DNA of 11,361 nt. Source: Bacteroidia bacterium (GTDB lineage: Bacteria; Bacteroidota; Bacteroidia; NS11-12g; UBA9320). Location: NCBI GenBank assembly GCA_029253325.1, contig JAQWZS010000070.1, forward strand, positions 1-11,361, in the 5' to 3' direction. The position numbers were made by a program, and so were the translations under genes. Positions 7,561-11,361 of the stretch are shown here, piece by piece (the stretch's first letter is position 1; every line of letters starts with the position of its first letter). Below the pieces are notes generated by a model. That model was given only the letters and a program-made list of their open reading frames with translations. It made no database searches and was not told where the DNA came from.

Positions 7561-8817
7561 CTATTTATCAATGTTCTTCTTTAAAATATTCTGTATAGAA
7601 AATAAAAGTAAGATTATACCAATAAGTAAAATAAGTGCAAAGCCTGCTGCCATTAGCATACTTGAAAATACTCTTTTTTCAGCTTTTTCAGCACTTCTAG
7701 CAATTTTATCTCTTTCTGCATCTGACACTCTCTGAAGATATAATTCTAAATATCTGTCTAATGATCTTAGAAAATTATTTTGATCAAAGTAGTCTATATC
7801 ATCGTTGAAATCATCTACAGCTGACTCGATATCATCACCCATACTTGATGAATATGAATCAATTGTACTAATAACTGACAAATAATCTCTATAGTTAAGA
7901 TCTGATTCGGGTTCTTCCAATTCTTGGTGTTCTTCTATAGTACTCTCTGCTAGTTCAACTACGTCTTCAGATATATAGTTTTTAATAGCCATATTATGAA
8001 TTCTTTTAAATTGTCTATGTTGCTCATTGACTGCTATAATTCCATCAAAATCAACAACAACAATTGGCATTACAGCTTTAGCCCAAGTAATCGATTTATT
8101 GCTAAAGTCATAGTATAAAAAACCTTGGTAGCACTCACGATAAATTTTGTACTGGTTGAAATAATTAAAATCAAATTGTTTCACGTAAGAATTTACAGCT
8201 TTAACTATGCTAATTTTTTTACAAAATTCAGCTGAATCAATACCCTTTTGATCATACAAATTATTTAATTGATTTGGTATAGCTTTCATATTAGGTCGGA
8301 ACTCTTTATATGATACCTTCTCGTTTATACCACCCCAATAATTTCTGTATAGATCTTTCGAACTATATAGTGTTTTAATTGAATCAAACTCACTTTGACT
8401 GAAATAAGTTTCTTCAACAGCTACTTCAACACCATTATCTCCTGAATCTTCATCTATACCTGGTAATTCAAAAGGCTTAAATTTAGTTCTCTCAATGGAA
8501 TCTCCCAAGTCATTAAATTCACAATTTGATAAAATTAATTTTAGTTTATTGAGCTCCTCCTCGTAGTCTTCTCTATCACAGTTTGATGAAATTTCTTCTA
8601 CATACTCCTCTTCAATTGCCTGATCTTCGATGACTTCTTCTTTTTCTACTTCAATGTCATCTCTAAAAGTAGGTGTAGCATTTAAAAAGAAATATAATAA
8701 ACCGACGATTATTGCTGCGAGTCCTAAAAAGGATAGGCCTTGCCATGTTCTACGTCCCATTGGGAAAAAGTACTTTTCTTCCAATGAATTAAAAAGATTA
8801 ATAATTTTTTGTTTCAT
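7561..8817 (-). CDS. Hypothetical acidic protein with two terminal membrane segments
   Basis: I do not recognise this 418-residue protein. A short basic N-terminus (KQKIINLF, later GRR) precedes a membrane segment at about 27-47 (LSFLGLAAIIVGLLYFF). A strongly acidic stretch follows (about 53-75, rich in Glu and Asp), then a mostly helical, acidic central part with cysteines at 80, 99 and further on. Near the C-terminus a charged helix (RVSDAERDKIARSAEKAEKR) leads into a second membrane segment (about 385-407) and the basic tail KKNIDK. Positive charges at both ends predict both termini inside and a large domain outside the cytoplasmic membrane. It is the only gene of module 1 and is convergent with ssrA. 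Upstream, TATATTTA (8843-8850, minus strand) matches seven of eight -7 positions. No function can be given. Confidence 0.8.
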   Translation of the reverse strand: MKQKIINLFNSLEEKYFFPMGRRTWQGLSFLGLAAIIVGLLYFFLNATPTFRDDIEVEKEEVIEDQAIEEEYVEEISSNCDREDYEEELNKLKLILSNCEFNDLGDSIERTKFKPFELPGIDEDSGDNGVEVAVEETYFSQSEFDSIKTLYSSKDLYRNYWGGINEKVSYKEFRPNMKAIPNQLNNLYDQKGIDSAEFCKKISIVKAVNSYVKQFDFNYFNQYKIYRECYQGFLYYDFSNKSITWAKAVMPIVVVDFDGIIAVNEQHRQFKRIHNMAIKNYISEDVVELAESTIEEHQELEEPESDLNYRDYLSVISTIDSYSSSMGDDIESAVDDFNDDIDYFDQNNFLRSLDRYLELYLQRVSDAERDKIARSAEKAEKRVFSSMLMAAGFALILLIGIILLLFSIQNILKKNIDK

Positions 8818-8865
8818 GATTATATTTTTTAGTTTATTAGTGTAAATATAAGAAAAAAATTACAC

Positions 8866-8994
8866 CCTGTGGACAACTTGTTTAGACCCGAGTTCGAGTC
8901 CTAAATTTAAGGGGAAAAATGTTTCACTTGGATCCTAAATTTCAGTTAAGTAATTTATTTACAGTTAGTTACAAGTTATAAATTGGTCCCGACA
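8866..8994 (+). repeat. 129-bp direct repeat, copy 1, with tmRNA-like ends
   Basis: It aligns without gaps to 11054-11182; by hand count about 106 of 129 bases agree. It opens with CCTGTGGACAACTTGTTT (identical in both copies). Next comes GACCCGAGTTCGAGTCC (8885-8901), close to the tmRNA T-arm side, and it ends with GGTCCCGACA, like the tmRNA T-stem/acceptor junction. GTCC occurs at 8898-8901 and 8986-8989, 88 bases apart. Unlike copy 2, the CCACCA is missing: GACA runs straight into TTTAAG. It marks the boundary between the two cargo genes. Confidence 0.75.
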
Positions 8995-9050
8995 TTTAAG
9001 AAAAAAATAGTTTACTCAATCTTTAATAGTGAACTAAGCAATGGCGTTTG

Positions 9051-9070
9051 AACTTAATGAGTTTTAAGTT
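9051..9070. repeat. Perfect short hairpin AACTTAA-6-TTAAGTT
   Basis: Seven-base perfect stem with a six-base loop (TGAGTT), placed between repeat copy 1 and the lipoprotein gene. It is AT-rich with no T-run behind it. It may be an operator, a processing site or chance. Confidence 0.25.
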
Positions 9071-9168
9071 ACTTATTTTAGAATAATCTCTGGAGTCAAA
9101 ATGTGGTTGCAACTCACAAAATCGAAATTTTCGGACCATCAGCAAAAATGTTCCCACCCAATCTTTAT

Positions 9169-9176
9169 TATATTTG
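9169..9176 (+). promoter_or_regulatory. Possible -7 box (TATATTTG) before the FG-GAP lipoprotein
   Basis: Exact TAnnTTTG match 17 bases before the preferred ATG at 9193. It would start transcription about ten bases before that ATG and after the GTG at 9103, which supports the later start. No convincing -33 element; the leader would be very short. Confidence 0.3.
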
Positions 9177-9192
9177 TTTAAATACAGCACTA

Positions 9193-10779
9193 ATGAATCG
9201 ATTGACTCCTTTTTTACTTTTAATATTCTTTTCTTGCTCTAAGGAGGATTCTGAAGTTACACCCACTGAAACCATTAAATATACAGTTTCTGTTACTGCA
9301 GGTGAGGGTGGAACCGTAAGTAAAATTGGAGGCGAGTATGAAAAGGGAACTACTCTAACAATTAGTGCAACAGCTAATACAGGTTTCGAATTTAAAAAGT
9401 GGTCTGACGATAATACTGATAACCCACGAGTTATTTTGATCAACTCTGATATTGATTTAATTGCAAATTTTGTTCTTGAAAAATCTAATCAGCTTTTCAC
9501 ATCGAATACTACAGAACTTGATTTTTCTTTGGGGAATTTATCTGTCGAGGACAAAGTGACAGGTTTAAATGGAGCAATAAATGGTACTATATCCATTATA
9601 AAGGGTGAGTATCAACATTTACTTGTTGGTGGAACACTCATGTTTCGTTATCCAAATGTTCCTTATACACATTTTAGAAAAAAGCTTAGTACAACGAATT
9701 GGGAATTTGTGGGCAGTCATGACATTGGATCGGGAGTTCCAAGGTCTATTAGAATTCTTAATTCAGAAAATGATTTAATCATTTCAGATTTTGGCCAAGA
9801 ACTTTCTGATGAGCCTTGGCCGGGAAACTATGTTTGGAAGGCCATAATTTCTGAAGGAGTTGTCGCTTTTAGTAAGATTACAGATGACAAAGCTAAGTAC
9901 CATTCTTTGAGTATTGGGGATATTGATGGCGATGGATTGAATGACTTGGCCGCAGCTTCATGGGATGTTGAATTAGAAAATTATGATTACGATTATAGTG
10001 CTTGGTTAAATGATGGAAATGATTTTAATAGAATAACCAACTTCAATGAACCAAGCACAGGTGTGTTACAAGCAGGAACTGCAGAGATTGGAGATTTTGA
10101 TAATGATGGAGAAAACGAGATTTTAGTTGCGAGGTACGCAGGTTATGATCAAAATGGGGTGACAAACTTTAGTGTTGCAGCATATGAATTAAACTCTGCC
10201 ACAAATAATTATGAAATTATTTACAATCCTGGACCAATAAACGGGTTTTCAAATAATGATTGGGGATGTCCTGAAATGAAAATTAAAGATATAAATAATG
10301 ATGGCATAAATGATATTATTTTCTTTTTAGAAAAATCAGATGGTAATGCATTAGAGATATGGAAAGGTGTCGGCAGTGGTGAATTCGAATTTGACAATAA
10401 CATAAACCTAACTGGTAGGATTCAAACTTCAGGATTTTTATTAGAGGATATAGATTATGATGGTGATTTAGATTTACTATTCAATTATCATAGTTTTTAC
10501 ACAGGCGAATCAGATGTATTTACTGATGTTCAAAATAATGGTGGACATGGTACTATCAATATAGATAAATTGATTTGGTTTAATAATGGTAATGGTAGTT
10601 TTGAGCCAAAAGAGCTGGGAATAAATTTCTATGAAGAAGATGCAATGGGTTATGGGTTTTGCAGACCATTTGTTCTTGAAGATAAAATCCATTTTATTTT
10701 TGTAAAAGGTGGAGGAGGCCCGAGTAATAATACTTACATCAAAGAAATAAGTATTAGTAGAAACATGTTAAATGAATAA
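9193..10779 (+). CDS. Lipoprotein with InlB-type repeat and FG-GAP/VCBS repeats
   Basis: The ATG at 9193 gives 528 residues with a clean lipoprotein signal: MNRLTPFLLLIFFSC, lipobox Cys15, then SKED. The frame extends to a GTG at 9103, but those 30 residues do not look like a signal and would bury it. After a Thr/Glu linker comes one divergent InlB B-repeat-like domain (about 29-95: YTVSVTAGEGGTVSK ... GFEFKKWSDD ... DLIANF). A beta-propeller-like part has four DxDxDGxxD calcium motifs: DIDGDGLND (243-251), DFDNDGENE (301-309), DINNDGIND (366-374) and DIDYDGDLD (419-427). Such FG-GAP/VCBS proteins are extracellular, often in adhesion or binding. The early acidic residues after Cys are compatible with surface export in Bacteroidota (inference). 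It is the sole gene of module 2, and no partner gene is visible. Confidence 0.85.
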   Translation: MNRLTPFLLLIFFSCSKEDSEVTPTETIKYTVSVTAGEGGTVSKIGGEYEKGTTLTISATANTGFEFKKWSDDNTDNPRVILINSDIDLIANFVLEKSNQLFTSNTTELDFSLGNLSVEDKVTGLNGAINGTISIIKGEYQHLLVGGTLMFRYPNVPYTHFRKKLSTTNWEFVGSHDIGSGVPRSIRILNSENDLIISDFGQELSDEPWPGNYVWKAIISEGVVAFSKITDDKAKYHSLSIGDIDGDGLNDLAAASWDVELENYDYDYSAWLNDGNDFNRITNFNEPSTGVLQAGTAEIGDFDNDGENEILVARYAGYDQNGVTNFSVAAYELNSATNNYEIIYNPGPINGFSNNDWGCPEMKIKDINNDGINDIIFFLEKSDGNALEIWKGVGSGEFEFDNNINLTGRIQTSGFLLEDIDYDGDLDLLFNYHSFYTGESDVFTDVQNNGGHGTINIDKLIWFNNGNGSFEPKELGINFYEEDAMGYGFCRPFVLEDKIHFIFVKGGGGPSNNTYIKEISISRNMLNE

Positions 10780-11190
10780 ATCAAAGAATTGAAAACATTA
10801 TAAACATTGGTAATTCATCAAGAAATATTTCACTCTCTAAATTTATTAAAATTTAAAAGTCAGTTCACTAAAAGAAGAAATTGTGCTGCAACTTTGAAAA
10901 ATACATTGAATGTATTAGAAAGTACATATCAAATTTGTTGGTGACCGAGATAACAGTTGACTTTATAATTGAGTCTGAAAGAGAAAGGATGAAGAATGGG
11001 ACAATAAATTATAATTTGCTCATAACTTTACAAATATTAATCATGATATTCCACCTGTGGACAACTTGTTTGGACCTGCGTTCGAGTCCTAAATTTTAGA
11101 AGAAAATTGTTTCACTTGATTTCTGAAACATACTCAAGTAATTTATTTACAGATAGTTACAGGGCAAAAATTGGTCCCGGCAACCACCAT
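10780..11190. other. Gene-free stretch containing the second 129-bp repeat
   Basis: AT-rich sequence of 411 bases after the lipoprotein gene. It holds an AAATTT-ATTAA-AAATTT-type weak hairpin near 10839-10854, a fragment resembling the repeat interior (10823-10845), the full 129-bp repeat and the displaced tmRNA end. A 72-codon frame (10881-11099) ends inside the repeat and is probably not a gene. I see no RNA gene or recombinase. Confidence 0.6.
11054..11182 (+). repeat. 129-bp direct repeat, copy 2, with tmRNA-like ends
   Basis: Same length and order as copy 1: CCTGTGGACAACTTGTTT, then GGACCTGCGTTCGAGTCC (11072-11089, T-arm-like), an AT-rich interior with AGTAATTTATTTACAG, and finally ATTGGTCCCGGCA. 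GTCC occurs at 11086-11089 and 11174-11177, again 88 bases apart. The most conserved parts are the two ends and the block around TATTTACA; the least conserved is around 11124-11133. This copy continues into ACCACCATTTA, so it keeps the tmRNA-like terminus that copy 1 lost. Confidence 0.75.
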
Positions 11191-11193
11191 TTA
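11174..11193 (+). other. Putative right attachment site: displaced ssrA 3' end
   Basis: GTCCCGGCA-ACCACCATTTA matches the ssrA terminus CTCCCGGCA-TCTCCACCATTTA except for TCT being replaced by A and one base at the left. It is two bases too short for a working T-stem plus acceptor, as expected for an unselected leftover of the original ssrA end after integration. It touches the stop codon of the deacetylase gene. Confidence 0.5.
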
Positions 11194-11361
11194 ATTAAAA
11201 AAAATTTCCTGTGCCAGTTCAAATGTATTCGAATGAGCATCAATAATTTCTTTTAAATAGACCGAGTAACCCCCTCCCATACTTATCTGCAATGGCAAAC
11301 TATTTTTTTTACAAAACTCCATTACAAAACGATCTCTTTTTTTACACCCTTCGATTGACAT
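11191..11361 (-). CDS. Histone deacetylase-family protein, C-terminal part only
   Basis: Reading the minus strand from the window edge gives 56 residues ending at TAA (11193-11191). LSLEGC-like MSIEGCKKRDRFVMEFC, then LPLQISMGGGYS and IIDAHSNTFELAQEIF are characteristic of the C-terminal end of the histone deacetylase/AcuC/acetylpolyamine amidohydrolase superfamily. GGGY carries the catalytic tyrosine. These Zn-dependent enzymes remove acetyl groups from lysines or polyamines; the bacterial substrate is unknown. An ATG sits exactly at the edge, but the family needs about 240 more residues upstream, so the gene continues outside the window. Convergent with ssrA and probably its original neighbour. 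Confidence 0.85.
   Translation of the reverse strand: MSIEGCKKRDRFVMEFCKKNSLPLQISMGGGYSVYLKEIIDAHSNTFELAQEIFFN

Larger units (their letters stand above)
8818..9192. other. Gene-free stretch containing the first 129-bp repeat
   Basis: This 375-base AT-rich region lies between the divergent cargo genes. It holds the possible promoter of the unknown membrane protein, a short inverted repeat TGTAA/TTACA (8841-8864), the 129-bp repeat, a hairpin at 9051-9070 and a possible -7 box at 9169-9176. A frame from GTG at 9103 runs into the lipoprotein gene but looks non-coding before 9193. Confidence 0.6.
7490..11190. mobile_element. Putative ssrA-inserted accessory segment with two cargo modules
   Basis: This 3.7-kb segment lies between an intact ssrA and the 3' end of a convergent histone-deacetylase-family gene. 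It is visibly richer in A and T than the genes to its left, carries two genes without housekeeping functions, and contains two direct copies of a 129-bp repeat with tmRNA-like ends (8866-8994, 11054-11182). The right edge carries a degenerate tmRNA 3' end. The repeats divide it into module 1 (about 7490-8994, unknown membrane protein) and module 2 (about 8995-11190, FG-GAP lipoprotein). No integrase, transposase or replication gene is present, so it is either non-autonomous or the remnant of larger elements. Mobility is inference. Confidence 0.5.

Noticed and set aside
8885..8901. tRNA gene suggested by GTTCGAGTCC in the repeats
   Set aside because: No pairing T-stem, anticodon arm or D-arm can be drawn around either copy; the resemblance is limited to a T-loop-like fragment.
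8866..8994. Integron attC site
   Set aside because: No GTTRRRY-type core or matching inverted R'/R'' boxes were found, and the repeats are not clearly palindromic; tmRNA-derived attachment sites fit better.
9103..9192. GTG start 30 codons upstream for the FG-GAP lipoprotein
   Set aside because: It would place a non-signal segment before an otherwise textbook lipoprotein signal; the ATG at 9193 also follows a possible -7 box.
10881..11099. 72-codon plus-strand frame after the lipoprotein gene
   Set aside because: Its end is made of the 129-bp repeat read in frame, repeat copy 1 gives no matching frame, and it has no recognisable domain or good start signal.
7490..11190. CRISPR array or insertion sequence
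   Set aside because: Only two long repeats about 2.2 kb apart, no short regular spacers, no transposase and no terminal inverted repeats were seen.

Overview
The window looks like chromosomal DNA from a Bacteroidota bacterium, probably of the Cytophagales type (the rank is inference). Four things point there: a TonB-dependent receptor paired with a DUF4249 lipoprotein; a membrane-anchored endonuclease/exonuclease/phosphatase protein of a form common in the phylum; a tmRNA whose tag (GDYNFAMAA) resembles the Bacteroidota GENNYALAA tag; and promoter-like TAnnTTTG boxes with few clear Shine-Dalgarno sequences.

Positions 1-7489 read as core genome. A 5'-truncated EEP-family protein (1-1011) and a class I O-methyltransferase (1018-1662) lie six bases apart on the + strand. 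They are followed by purQ (1740-2435), the glutaminase subunit of FGAM synthase. The TonB-dependent receptor (3245-5635) and DUF4249 lipoprotein (2428-3240) form a minus-strand pair whose stop codon overlaps the end of purQ. A saccharopine/alanine dehydrogenase-family enzyme (5725-6924, minus strand) is divergent from ssrA, the tmRNA gene (7116-7489). Both have a TAnnTTTG box in the short region between them.

Positions 7490-11190 are AT-rich and look like an accessory insertion at the 3' end of ssrA. The insertion holds two unrelated cargo genes, each followed (in + coordinates) by a copy of a 129-bp direct repeat (8866-8994 and 11054-11182). The first is an unknown two-membrane-segment acidic protein (7561-8817, minus strand). 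The second is a lipoprotein with an InlB-type repeat and four FG-GAP/VCBS calcium-binding motifs (9193-10779, plus strand). Each repeat begins with a tmRNA T-arm-like segment and ends with a tmRNA acceptor-like segment, separated by an interval bounded by GTCC on both sides. The second repeat runs directly into a displaced tmRNA-like 3' end (CCCGGCA-ACCACCATTTA). No recombinase is visible.

Right of the insertion, on the minus strand and reaching the window edge, is the C-terminal end of a histone-deacetylase-family protein (11191-11361). Its stop codon touches the displaced tmRNA end. The simplest reading is that ssrA and the deacetylase gene were once adjacent and convergent, and that one or two non-autonomous cargo modules were inserted between them. 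This tandem ssrA-linked cargo arrangement is the most interesting feature of the window.
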